This document shows positions 38,029-45,658 of a stretch of 64,000 nt of DNA, piece by piece. Origin of the DNA: SG8-30 sp963695155. GTDB taxonomy: Bacteria > Pseudomonadota > Gammaproteobacteria > Steroidobacterales > Steroidobacteraceae. The translations under genes were made by a program, and so were the position numbers. Positions within the stretch are counted from its first letter, which is position 1. Each line of letters opens with the position of its first letter. The stretch spans positions 1 to 64,000 of the forward strand of contig CAVOGD010000007.1 in the NCBI GenBank assembly GCA_963695155.1, written 5' to 3'. The notes under the pieces were generated by a model. That model made no database searches. It was not told where the DNA came from and worked only from the letters and a program-made list of their open reading frames with translations.

Positions 38029-38406
38029 CTAGAGCAACTCCACCGCACCGCCATAGGCGGCGAGCGCCCGGTCCGCCGTCACGAGCCGCAGCGGCTCACT
38101 GAACGCCTGGGCGAGGAGCAAGCGATCAAAGGGATCCGTGTGATGCAACGGCAGTCGGGCAACCGCTGCGGCATGGGCGGCGGTCACCGCCAGTTCCTCA
38201 AATCCGCTGGCCTCGATCGCTGCGGCGAAGGCCTGGGCATCGCCTTCGATCTTGCCGAGCCGCGCCTTAATGGCAATTTCCCAGATCGAGGCGGCGGACA
38301 CATACACAGCTTGCGCCGACGCGAGGTAAGCCCGCGCGTCCGACTTGAGCTGCCGGCTCGCCATTACCGACCAGATAAAGACGTGTGTGTCGAGCAGCAG
38401 TCGCAT
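38029..38406 (-). CDS. PIN-domain toxin (VapC-like)
   Basis: 125-residue PIN-domain ribonuclease. Acidic residues of the active site: Asp6 in MRLLLDTHVFIWSV, Glu in AASIWEIAIKARLG, Asp in HTDPFDRLLLAQAF and Asp in LVTADRALAAYG. Its ATG overlaps the antitoxin stop by one base, the usual order antitoxin then toxin. Expected to cleave RNA unless held by the partner. Frame intact; an unrelated upstream frame is open but not coding. Confidence 0.9.
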   Translation of the reverse strand: MRLLLDTHVFIWSVMASRQLKSDARAYLASAQAVYVSAASIWEIAIKARLGKIEGDAQAFAAAIEASGFEELAVTAAHAAAVARLPLHHTDPFDRLLLAQAFSEPLRLVTADRALAAYGGAVELL

Positions 38407-38642
38407 CAGCGGCCCTCGAACTGCGCCAGAACCTCCGCCGGGAGCGGTGCATCGAAGTCTTTGGCGATCTTGACCTTGCCCTTCAGGACACCGAAGCGCA
38501 GCTCGCGCGGCGGCCGCGCAAGGCGCGTGAGCCGCGCGACCGGCTTGCCACCGCGCGCAATGATTACGTCCTTGCCTGCAGCGGCCCGCTCGACAAGCTT
38601 CGAAAGTTGCGTCTTCGCTTCGTAGATATTGATCGTAGTCAT
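38406..38642 (-). CDS. Phd/YefM-type antitoxin
   Basis: 78-residue antitoxin, start ATG 38642 (MTTINIYEAKTQLSKLVERA). The Phd/YefM fold is seen in AKTQLSKLVERAAAGKDVII and ARGGKPVARLTRL; the C-terminal tail FDAPLPAEVLAQFEGR should wrap the PIN toxin. It probably represses its own promoter; repeats of TAGTCTAG/TAGTCTGG lie about 30 bases upstream at 38671-38690. Confidence 0.9.
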   Translation of the reverse strand: MTTINIYEAKTQLSKLVERAAAGKDVIIARGGKPVARLTRLARPPRELRFGVLKGKVKIAKDFDAPLPAEVLAQFEGR

Positions 38643-38728
38643 GGATTCCCCAGGTGCCACTCACTTGCACTTAGTCTAGTCTGGTCAGAGTGAATTGTCG
38701 AGTTGTCAGTAAGGGCATTCAGCACAAA

Positions 38729-38758
38729 CGAAAGCCCCGGCACAAGGCCGGGGCTTCG
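38729..38758 (-). terminator. Rho-independent terminator of PEP-CTERM gene 3
   Basis: Minus strand GAAGCCCCGGC-CTTGT-GCCGGGGCTTTC followed by GTTTGTG, 20 bases after the stop of the PEP-CTERM gene. Confidence 0.8.
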
Positions 38759-38778
38759 TAGTCCGTTGGACGTATCGC

Positions 38779-39444
38779 TCAGCCCTGCTTGCGCCGCCGC
38801 GCCAGGCCGAAACCGAGGAGGCCAATGCCCAGCAGCATCAGGCTGCCCGGCTCGGGCACGCTGGCGGGCACCCGCGTGTACGCCAGCTGGTCCTGGGCGC
38901 GCCGGAAGCGTCGGGATCCGTGAGGTTCATCGCCCAGACGCGATGGCCAAGGTCGTACAGGGCGCCCCAGTCTCTGGGTGGACGCGAAGTTCGCCAGGGC
39001 CACGGCCGCCGCGTTCACCTGGCTGGTCGTGCGCTCCCCCTCCAGCCACCAGATCGCCTCCTGCACACGCGCGCCGACGCCGGCACCCGTGCCGAAGTAG
39101 GGCGAATACGCTGCGTAGCCGTTCGAGGCGACCTGGTAGTACAGCCACTTCGTGGCGTCGCTCCGGGGTCGGGGTCACGCCGCCGTTCATGGCCGCGTCC
39201 GAGAGCGAGAAGTTGTAGGACACGTTGTAGTTGAAGTACTCGTTGAACTCGAGGCAGAACGTGATGAACGTCTGCGAGCCGAGCAGCGTGCCGTCGTGGT
39301 TGCCCCGAAGGGGCCACCGCCGTTGGCCGCGTTGGTCGCGAAGTCGCCGGTCGTCCAGTCGTTCAGCCTGACGACGTTGGCATCGGCCAGCGGGGCGGCA
39401 GCCAGCACTCCAACTGCGACAACCGCCAAGATACTGTTTTTCAT
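38779..39444 (-). CDS. PEP-CTERM sorting domain protein 3, frame-broken
   Basis: Exosortase A substrate of about 220 residues. Signal MKNSILAVVAVGVLAAAPLA, cleaved near ADANVV; then VVRLNDWTTGDFATNAANGG, LLGSQTFITFCLEFNEYFNY, NYNVSYNFSLSDAAMNGGVT, VQEAIWWLEGERTTSQVNAA and the sorting signal ASVPEPGSLMLLGIGLLGFG with LARRRKQG. Frame changes near 39300, 39160 and between 38900 and 38975 split it. The FCLEFNEYFN start and QEAIWWLEG resemble surface PEP-CTERM proteins that form internal isopeptide or thioester folds, but I cannot confirm that. Promoter at 39490, box at 39581. Confidence 0.85.
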
Positions 39445-39489
39445 AATCCGTGTTTCCACGACGGGCACCTGCCGTCTCTGCAGTACTCC

Positions 39490-39507
39490 AAGCAAGAAGC
39501 GTTCCAA
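39490..39507 (-). promoter_or_regulatory. Sigma-54 promoter of PEP-CTERM gene 3
   Basis: Minus strand TTGGAACGCTTCTTGCTT: TGGAAC-N5-TTGC with 12-base spacing; shares CTTGCTTGG with promoter 2. Predicted start near 39480, 36 bases before the ATG. Confidence 0.8.
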
Positions 39508-39580
39508 CGCAGCCACTTCTAGCCGAATCATGGACTTACGAATCCAAGGCCCCTGATCCGGCCCTTGCCGCGGGTCGGCT

Positions 39581-39597
39581 TGTAAAATCCCCCGACA
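39581..39597 (-). promoter_or_regulatory. PEP-CTERM box (probable PrsR site), copy 3
   Basis: Minus strand TGTCGGGGGATTTTACA, 75 bases upstream of the -24 GG. It is also only 20 bases before the start of the divergent SGNH gene. Confidence 0.75.
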
Positions 39598-39616
39598 AAT
39601 CAGCTGAGGCACGGCG

Positions 39617-40294
39617 ATGCTCGTACTGTTCGGTCACCAGTCGGTAGGGCAGAACATCCTGGACGGCATCAACGACCTGGCGCGCGACGGCGTCCCGACA
39701 CCGTTGGTAACCGATCTGCCCGGCGCCGCTGGCGCTGAGTCGCCCATCGTCCTGGGTCACTTCCGCGTCGGAACCAACGGCCAGCCGCTGACCAAGATCC
39801 AGGACTTCGAGCGCACCGTGACCGGCGCAAGCGGGCTTCGCGCGCAGGCCGCGATGTTCAAGTTCTGCTACGTGGACCTGCGGGACCCGGACCTCGCCCG
39901 GTCGCTCTTCGATGCGTACGCGCAGATGATCGACCGCCTGAAGAGCCTGCGTCCGGACCTCGCCCTCGCCCATGTGACGATGCCCCTGAGAGCGATCCCG
40001 ACGGGCCTGGCCGTCACCGCACGCAGGCTCCTCGGCCAGCGCCATCCCGAACTTGCCGCCAATGCGGCGCGGCACGCGTTCAATGAACTGATGCGTGCGC
40101 GGTACGGGTCCGGCTCGTTGGTGTTCGACCTGGCCGCCGTGCAGTCGGGGGACCGCCATGCCGCGCCTGCCCTCTTGAACTCCTACACGGACGACGGCGG
40201 GCACCTGAACGAAGAGGGCCGCCGCGTCGTCGCGCAACAGTTCCTCGACTTCCTCGACCGGTTGGCGGCTGGCTGCGGCGCCCCGTCGGGCTGA
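39617..40294 (+). CDS. SGNH-hydrolase-like protein, cytoplasmic
   Basis: 225-residue protein with SGNH-like features: nucleophile candidate Ser in LFGHQSVGQNILDGINDL, FKFCYVDLRDPDLARSLFDA, PDLALAHVTMPLRAIPTG and the C-terminal Asp/His pair in TDDGGHLNEEGRRVVAQQF. No signal peptide. Start ATG 39617 with GAGG upstream. It diverges from PEP-CTERM gene 3 and the shared intergenic region contains the PEP-CTERM box, so co-regulation is conceivable. Function not assigned. Frame intact. Confidence 0.75.
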   Translation: MLVLFGHQSVGQNILDGINDLARDGVPTPLVTDLPGAAGAESPIVLGHFRVGTNGQPLTKIQDFERTVTGASGLRAQAAMFKFCYVDLRDPDLARSLFDAYAQMIDRLKSLRPDLALAHVTMPLRAIPTGLAVTARRLLGQRHPELAANAARHAFNELMRARYGSGSLVFDLAAVQSGDRHAAPALLNSYTDDGGHLNEEGRRVVAQQFLDFLDRLAAGCGAPSG

Positions 40295-40336
40295 GGTTTC
40301 CGCAGCCCCGCGAATGCTGAAGCCCGCGCCGCTTCG

Positions 40337-41056
40337 TCAGCCGCCATTGCCGCGCTGGAAGATCCGCCAGTCGCTGCGCCTGACGCGGTAGAACAGCAGC
40401 CAGAACCCGCTCACAGCCACGATGAGCGCGACCACGGACGCGGCGATCAGCAGCGGGTGGTTGAAGTCCGTGCGCTCGTCGTAGTCCATGATGTGCAGCA
40501 TCCAGAAGAAGTCGTACAGGCGCCAGACATCGTTGCGGCGCGCGACCAGCCGGCCCGTGTGCGGCGACACGTACAGCCGCGTGTCGCGCGCATCGTCGAA
40601 CTCGACGCGCCACACCGGCAGCGCGCCGCGGTACTCGCTTGAACGCTCGGTCTGCAGCGCGACGGACGTGACCGCGCCCTCTCCGATGAAGTCGGCCTCC
40701 GCGACCTGTCGGGCCAGCTCGGCCGGGATGCCCTCGACGACACGACCGTCCGTACCGTCTACCAGCACCGGTGGCTGACCGGCGCGCGTGACTTCGAGAT
40801 AGAGGCGTCCGGCCACGCGGCTGGTGCGCAGCGATTCGACGGGGCCCGCCGCGGCCAGCACGTCGGACAGCGAAACCTGCAGCTCGGCGGCGTCGATTGG
40901 CCTGGTGTCGGGCGGGGCCGATGCGGTCTCGCCGCGCACGAGTTCGATCGGGAAGGCGCTCATCACGAGACCCCCCGCAACCCACAACACGATCTGCACC
41001 CCGACGATGATGCCGATCCACTTGTGCACGAAGGTCAGGACGACGGGGAGTTTCAT
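40337..41056 (-). CDS. PepSY-domain inner-membrane protein
   Basis: 239 residues: an N-terminal helix (FVHKWIGIIVGVQIVLWVAG), a periplasmic PepSY-type region (VWRVEFDDARDTRLYVSPHT, GRLVARRNDVWRLYDFFWML) and a second helix (PLLIAASVVALIVAVSGFWL). The histidines in VHKWIG and MLHIMDYDERTDFNHP resemble haem- or iron-handling PepSY membrane proteins. Role uncertain; neighbours do not help. Frame intact, ATG 41056. Confidence 0.8.
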   Translation of the reverse strand: MKLPVVLTFVHKWIGIIVGVQIVLWVAGGLVMSAFPIELVRGETASAPPDTRPIDAAELQVSLSDVLAAAGPVESLRTSRVAGRLYLEVTRAGQPPVLVDGTDGRVVEGIPAELARQVAEADFIGEGAVTSVALQTERSSEYRGALPVWRVEFDDARDTRLYVSPHTGRLVARRNDVWRLYDFFWMLHIMDYDERTDFNHPLLIAASVVALIVAVSGFWLLFYRVRRSDWRIFQRGNGG

Positions 41057-41098
41057 GGGCGGTCCGGGCTGGCGATGGAGCGGGTGAGTTTAGTGGTT

Positions 41099-41223
41099 TA
41101 GGAGGGGTCAGACCCCTGGGAGGGGTCAGACCCCGGAAAGGAAATGGGGTCTGACCCGCTTTGGGGTCTGACCCCTCCTGGAAAGGAATGGGGTCTGACC
41201 CGCTTTGGGGTCTGACCCCTCCT
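41099..41223. repeat. GGGGTC(A/T)GACCCC array R4 (A-A-T-T-T-T)
   Basis: Six cores in the gap before ubiT. The right half is a tandem duplication: a 45-bp unit (41135-41179) and a 44-bp unit (41180-41223), each with two T-centred cores after GGAAAGGAA(A)T. Confidence 0.92.
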
Positions 41224-41247
41224 GTGACGCTCTGCTACGCTTTGCCC

Positions 41248-41727
41248 ATGATCCCTCTCCCTCCCCTGCCGCCGTTGTTGCGCGACGCCGCCCTGCTGCC
41301 GCTGCGGTTCCTGCCCCCGGCCCTGCAGTCGCGCGTGCTCGCGGTCGCGGTCAACCGGGCACTGGCCGGTACCGACACCAGGGACCGCTTCGCGTTCCTG
41401 GACGGCAAGGTGGTCGAGGTGGACGTGCCGGACGCCGCCTGCGCCTGGCGGCTCAAGGTCGATGGCGGCACGGTCGAGGCGGCGCCCGCCGGGGCCGAGC
41501 CGCAGGTGACGATCCGCGCCTCGCTGGGCGACTTCGCGGCGCTGGCCGCACGCCGCGTGGACCCGGACACGCTGTTCTTCCAGCGCCGGCTGGTGATGCT
41601 GGGCGACACCGACCTGGGGCTGCAGGTCAAGAACACGCTGGATGCGGTGGACCCGGGGTCGCTGCCGGAATGGGCGCGGACCATCGCGGAGGTCGCGGCG
41701 GATCTGCTGGAGGGGTCAGACCCCTAG
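41248..41727 (+). CDS. ubiT: UbiT, SCP2-domain factor of O2-independent ubiquinone synthesis
   Basis: 159-residue SCP2-like lipid-binding protein. Seen: PLRFLPPALQSRVLAVAVNR, a central SCP2 sheet (DVPDAACAWRLKVDGGTVEA, PQVTIRASLGDFAALAARR) and the typical DPDTLFFQRRLVMLGDTDLG followed by LQVKNTLDAVD. UbiT, with UbiU and UbiV encoded next to it here, makes ubiquinone without oxygen. Its C-terminal codons and stop (EGSDP then TAG) come from repeat array R5, so the native end has been replaced or capped. Start ATG 41248, just after array R4. Confidence 0.88.
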   Translation: MIPLPPLPPLLRDAALLPLRFLPPALQSRVLAVAVNRALAGTDTRDRFAFLDGKVVEVDVPDAACAWRLKVDGGTVEAAPAGAEPQVTIRASLGDFAALAARRVDPDTLFFQRRLVMLGDTDLGLQVKNTLDAVDPGSLPEWARTIAEVAADLLEGSDP

Positions 41728-41870
41728 GAGGGGTCAGACCCCGGAAGGGGGCAGACCGCGACCAGAGATGGAGTCTGACCCCGCCGCGGGGTCTGACTCC
41801 TCCGTACCAACAACGACGGCACGAGGCATCCATCAGGAGGGGTCAGACCCCCAGAAGGGGGTCAGACCCC
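41709..41870. repeat. GGGGTC(A/T)GACCCC arrays R5a (A-A-A*-T-T) and R5b (A-A)
   Basis: R5a 41709-41803, with one degenerate core (GGGGGCAGACCGCG), and R5b 41835-41870, joined by a spacer containing ACCAACAACGACGGCA as in R3 and R6. The array overlaps both convergent genes: it encodes the UbiT stop (41725-41727) and the UbiV stop (41862-41864). Confidence 0.92.
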
Positions 41871-42746
41871 GGCCATGCCGGCCTGGCCGTGCCAATAGCC
41901 GTTGGGGCCCTTGAGCGCCTCCGGCGCCACGGGTTGGCCGGCGAGCGCCGCCCCGAAGGCCGCCAGCGCCTCCTGGAACCCCTCGGCTGCCGGGCTCAGG
42001 CGCAGCAGGGTGACGCCCGCGGCGACCGCCCCCGTCAGGTCGCCCAGCAGGTTCGCGGGCGCCCCGGACTGCACCTGGATGCCGTTCAGCGTCAGGAAGC
42101 CCTGCCCCTCCTCGGTCGCGACCGGCAGCCCGTCCGGGTGCTCCAGGCACACGAACCCGCAGTCGTCCTTGGGCTTGCCGTGGGCGCGCGCCGTGAAGCA
42201 GCGCGCGGAGTGCGCCAGCGGCAGCCGTCCCCAGGCGAACAGCTCGACCTCGACCGCCGCCTCGGGAGCCACCTCGTGGAGCTCGGCCAGGGTCGCGATG
42301 AGGTCGTCCCGCGGCATCTCGACCGGCGGCACCCAGCGCGTCAGGCCATCCGCCGCCAGCAGCGCCAGCGTGCGGCCGTTGTAGATGTTGAGCCCCGGCC
42401 CCGCGATCCACGGGCTGCCCGCGCGCGACAAGAGCTCGACCGCAGCCATGTCGTTGGCCTCGACCGGGAACTCGCCGTTGGCGCAGATGCGCGCCAGCGC
42501 CCCGAGTTCACTCTCCGCCTCGAGCAGCGCCAGCGTGGACAGCACCACTTCGTGGCCTGCCGACCTGAGCCTGCGCCCGATGCCCAGCCAGTCCTCGAGC
42601 GTGAGTTCGCGGCGCTTGGAACACACCGTCTCGCCCAGGTACACGGCCGCCACCGGCGCGCCGGCCAGCCCTTCGTAGAAGGCCTCCACCCGCGCACGCG
42701 GCCACAGGTAGGGAATCGGCCCGACCGACAGCCCGGGCCCGCTCAT
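41862..42746 (-). CDS. ubiV: UbiV, U32-family O2-independent hydroxylation factor
   Basis: 294-residue peptidase-U32 family protein, partner of UbiU in anaerobic ubiquinone hydroxylation. The four iron-sulfur cysteines match UbiV: Cys42 in AVYLGETVCSKRREL and a C-x12-C-x3-C group (ARCFTARAHG ... DDCGFVCLEH). The ATG overlaps the ubiU stop by 4 nt. The stop codon TGA lies inside repeat R5b: the last codons read GMAGV and then the GTCTGA of the palindrome. Frame intact. Confidence 0.9.
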   Translation of the reverse strand: MSGPGLSVGPIPYLWPRARVEAFYEGLAGAPVAAVYLGETVCSKRRELTLEDWLGIGRRLRSAGHEVVLSTLALLEAESELGALARICANGEFPVEANDMAAVELLSRAGSPWIAGPGLNIYNGRTLALLAADGLTRWVPPVEMPRDDLIATLAELHEVAPEAAVEVELFAWGRLPLAHSARCFTARAHGKPKDDCGFVCLEHPDGLPVATEEGQGFLTLNGIQVQSGAPANLLGDLTGAVAAGVTLLRLSPAAEGFQEALAAFGAALAGQPVAPEALKGPNGYWHGQAGMAGV

Positions 42747-43735
42747 TGCCAGCCCCGGTCGTAGGCGCCGAAGGTCGTCTGGCCGCCCTCGGAGACCTCG
42801 CGCAGCGCCGCCGCCCAGTCGGGCCGCACCGCGAACTCGCCGCCGCGCCCCAGCGCATCGAGCGCCTCGCGCCATACCTTGACCACCTTGCTCACGTAGG
42901 CGGGACTGCGCTGGCGGCCCTCGATCTTCACCGCCACGATGCCGATGCGCGCGAGCTCAGGCAGCAGCGCCAGCGTGTTGAGCGACACGGGCTCCTCGAT
43001 GGCGTGTCCGGTTCGACCCGCGACCTGGTAGCGACCCTTGCAGATCGTGGGATAGCCGGCCCGCTCACCCGCCGCAAACCGGTTGATCAGCACGCCGTTC
43101 AATCGCGACTCGACGCCTTCGGGCTTCTCCACCCAGCGCACGGCCGAGCCCGGCGAGCACACGCCCTGGCGGTTCGGCGACTGGCCGGTCACCCACGAGG
43201 ACAGCATGCAGCGGCCCTCGACCATGATGCACAGGCTGCCGAAGCCGAACACCTCCAGCGGCACGGGCGAGCGCGTGGCCAGGCGCTCGATCTGCTTCAG
43301 CGACAGCACCCGCGGCAGCACGGCGCGGCGGATCGCGAACTTGCGGTGGTACCAGTTGAGCGCCTCGTGGGTGGTCGCCGAGCCCTGCACCGACAGGTGC
43401 AGCGCGAGCCCGGGATAGCTGCGGTGCGCGTAGTCCAGCACGGCCAGGTCGGCGGCGATCAGCGCGTCCACCCCCGCCGCCGCCGCCGCATCCACGGCGT
43501 CGCGCCAGCGCGGCCAGGCGCCGGGGCGCGCGAAGGTGTTGATCGCCACCAGCAGCCTGCGGCCATGCGCGTGCGCGAACTGCGCCGCGCCGGCCAGCTC
43601 GCCGGGCGCGAAGTTGAGCCCCGGAAAGGCGCGTGCGTTGGTGTCGTCGCGCAGTCCCACGTACACGGCGTCCGCGCCCGCGGCGATCGCCGCCTCGAGT
43701 GCGGGCCGGGCGCCGGCGGGTGCCAGAAGTTCCAT
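42743..43735 (-). CDS. ubiU: UbiU, U32-family O2-independent hydroxylation factor
   Basis: 330 residues, peptidase-U32 family. N-terminus MELLAPAGARPALEAAIAAG and DAVYVGLRDDTNARAFPGLN are typical. Iron-sulfur cysteines: C-x6-C-x16-C (GSLCIMVEGRCMLSSW ... RQGVCSPG) and a later Cys in GYPTICKGRYQV, the UbiU spacing. Together with UbiV and UbiT it provides ubiquinone under anoxia, which suggests the organism respires something other than oxygen at times. ATG 43735. Frame intact. Confidence 0.92.
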   Translation of the reverse strand: MELLAPAGARPALEAAIAAGADAVYVGLRDDTNARAFPGLNFAPGELAGAAQFAHAHGRRLLVAINTFARPGAWPRWRDAVDAAAAAGVDALIAADLAVLDYAHRSYPGLALHLSVQGSATTHEALNWYHRKFAIRRAVLPRVLSLKQIERLATRSPVPLEVFGFGSLCIMVEGRCMLSSWVTGQSPNRQGVCSPGSAVRWVEKPEGVESRLNGVLINRFAAGERAGYPTICKGRYQVAGRTGHAIEEPVSLNTLALLPELARIGIVAVKIEGRQRSPAYVSKVVKVWREALDALGRGGEFAVRPDWAAALREVSEGGQTTFGAYDRGWQ

Positions 43736-43748
43736 CGCGCTCCTCTGC

Positions 43749-43841
43749 AGGAGGGGTCAGACCCCTAAGAGGGGTCAGACCCCGGAGATGGAGTCTGACC
43801 CCGTCCGGGGTCTGACTCCTCCGGACCATCCACGACGGCAG
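43749..43841. repeat. GGGGTC(A/T)GACCCC array R6 (A-A-T-T) with conserved tail
   Basis: Four cores at 43749-43822 followed by CCATCCACGACGGCA, the tail shared with R3 and R5. Lies between ubiU and the decarboxylase gene. Confidence 0.9.
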
Positions 43842-43859
43842 CGCGCCTGCCCAGCCGCC

Positions 43860-45503
43860 TCAGCTCTTGCGCGCGATCCCGGCCACGAAGCGGCCCAGCG
43901 TCGCGGACACGGAGCCTTTCGGCAGCATCACCTCGATCAACTGGAAGCGGCCGCGCGTGGTCGCCGCCTTGTCCAGCGCCGCGCCCAGCTCCTTGCGGGT
44001 CGTGACCCGCACGCCGTCGCCGCCCAGCGGCCCCGCGAGGTCCGCGAAGTGCCAGTCGTCCAGCGAGCTGAACTTGGTGTCGGGCTGGAAGATGCGCAGC
44101 ATTTCCCAGCCCAGGTTGTTCATGACGACGACGATCGGGTCCCAGCCGTAGCGGCGGCAGTTGCCGAGTTCCCAGCCGGTCATCTGGAAGGCGCCGTCGC
44201 CGATCAGGATCAGCGTGCGACGGCCGCTGGCGGCCTGCACGCCGAGGCCGGCGGGCACGCCGAAGCCCATGGTCGCGTAGTAGCCCGGCATGACCAGCTC
44301 GGTGTTGTCGATCTCGAACGTCGCGAACATGCAGTCGCCCACGTCGGTCGCCATCGGCATGCGGCCGTGGGCCGCGAACATGTCGTTGATCGCGCAACTC
44401 AGGTCGGGCGGCGTGATGGGCCCGCCGTCGCGCTTCATGCCGGTCGCGTAGAACGCCTTGGAGCCCAGCGTCCTGGGCTCGCGGTCGGCGACCCGCTCGC
44501 CCAGCGCCGCCACCAGCGCCGCCAGCGGGATGTTCGGGTAGCGGTGGTAGCCCATGCTGACCGAGCGGTCGCGCACGCCGATGGCGATGCCCGGCGCGAT
44601 GCGCTTCTCGGAGATGCCGAAGTTGGTGTCGGACATGATGACGCCGACCAGCAGCAGGCAGTCCGACTCGTCCACGAGGCGCGTCAGCTCGGGCTTGCCG
44701 GCCATGCCGATGTAGCTGCCCAGGAGCGGCGTGTCGCCGCTGGCCAGCAGGCCGCGGCCCATGAACGAGGTGACCACGGGCACGTGCAGGCGGCGCGCCA
44801 GGTCCGCCACCTGCGCCTCGAGCCCGTAACGGCGCGTCTCGACGCCGACCATCATGACCGGGCGCTGCGCGCGCGCGATGCGCTGCATGATCTCGTCCGC
44901 GCAGGCCGCGACCGCCTCGGGGTCGAACTCCGGCGGCGGCAGCGGCACGACCGGCTCGCAGGGCTCGAACACCAGGTCGCGCGGCACCTCGATGAGCACC
45001 GGGCGCGAATGGGTGATGCAGCTTTGCAGCACGCGCGCGATGTCGGCGGGCGCCCGCGCCAGGTCGCTGAGGCGCGCCTCGTCGCAGGTGATCTCGCGGA
45101 AGATCGCGAACTGCGAATCGAGCGACTTGACCTGGTGGTGCAGCAGCAGCCCGCCGCGGCCCTCGCGGGTGCCGGGCACGCCGGCGATGACCACCAGCGG
45201 CGACTTCTCGGCGTAGGCCGAGGCGACCGCGTTGACCGTGTTGAGCGCGCCCGCACCGTAGGTGACGGCGATCGCGCTGGGCGCGCCCAGCATGCGCGCG
45301 GCGCCGTCGGCGGCGAAGCACACGCCCGGCTCGTGGCTGAGCGTGTACAGCGGCAGGATCGGGCTCTGCTCGATGACCTTGAACAGCGGCAACGCGAAGT
45401 CGCCGGGCAGGCCGAAGATCTGGCGGACGCCATGGTCCTTGAGGGCGGTGAGCAGCGATTCGACGAGGTTCACGGCAACTCCCGAATGGCGCGTTTCAGC
45501 CAT
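43860..45503 (-). CDS. Indolepyruvate/phenylpyruvate-type decarboxylase (ThDP enzyme)
   Basis: 547-residue thiamine-diphosphate 2-keto-acid decarboxylase. N-terminal binding domain FGLPGDFALPLFKVIEQSPI and the catalytic Glu region LSHEPGVCFAADGAARML; C-terminal ThDP/Mg motif from GDGAFQMTGWELGN to VVVMNNLGWE. Overall it looks closest to the phenylpyruvate/indolepyruvate decarboxylases of auxin-producing bacteria, rather than pyruvate decarboxylase. It would convert aromatic keto acids to aldehydes. Substrate choice is not readable. ATG 45503; frame intact; flanked by arrays R6 and R7. Confidence 0.82.
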   Translation of the reverse strand: MAETRHSGVAVNLVESLLTALKDHGVRQIFGLPGDFALPLFKVIEQSPILPLYTLSHEPGVCFAADGAARMLGAPSAIAVTYGAGALNTVNAVASAYAEKSPLVVIAGVPGTREGRGGLLLHHQVKSLDSQFAIFREITCDEARLSDLARAPADIARVLQSCITHSRPVLIEVPRDLVFEPCEPVVPLPPPEFDPEAVAACADEIMQRIARAQRPVMMVGVETRRYGLEAQVADLARRLHVPVVTSFMGRGLLASGDTPLLGSYIGMAGKPELTRLVDESDCLLLVGVIMSDTNFGISEKRIAPGIAIGVRDRSVSMGYHRYPNIPLAALVAALGERVADREPRTLGSKAFYATGMKRDGGPITPPDLSCAINDMFAAHGRMPMATDVGDCMFATFEIDNTELVMPGYYATMGFGVPAGLGVQAASGRRTLILIGDGAFQMTGWELGNCRRYGWDPIVVVMNNLGWEMLRIFQPDTKFSSLDDWHFADLAGPLGGDGVRVTTRKELGAALDKAATTRGRFQLIEVMLPKGSVSATLGRFVAGIARKS

Positions 45504-45571
45504 TGTCCGCAGGGCGGACCGGTTTGGACAGCGGGAATGCCGAAATCAGCGGCAGGCGCGGCTGGCGGTGC

Positions 45572-45650
45572 TAGGAGGGGTCAGACCCTGGAAGGGTCAG
45601 ACCCCAGAATGGACCGGGGTCTGACCCCCCTTGGGGGTCTGACCCCTCCT
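45572..45650. repeat. GGGGTC(A/T)GACCCC array R7 (A-A-T-T)
   Basis: Complete four-core array, TAGGAGGGGTC on the left and GACCCCTCCT on the right, between the decarboxylase and manB, 8 bases from the manB stop. Confidence 0.92.
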
Positions 45651-45658
45651 GAACCGTT

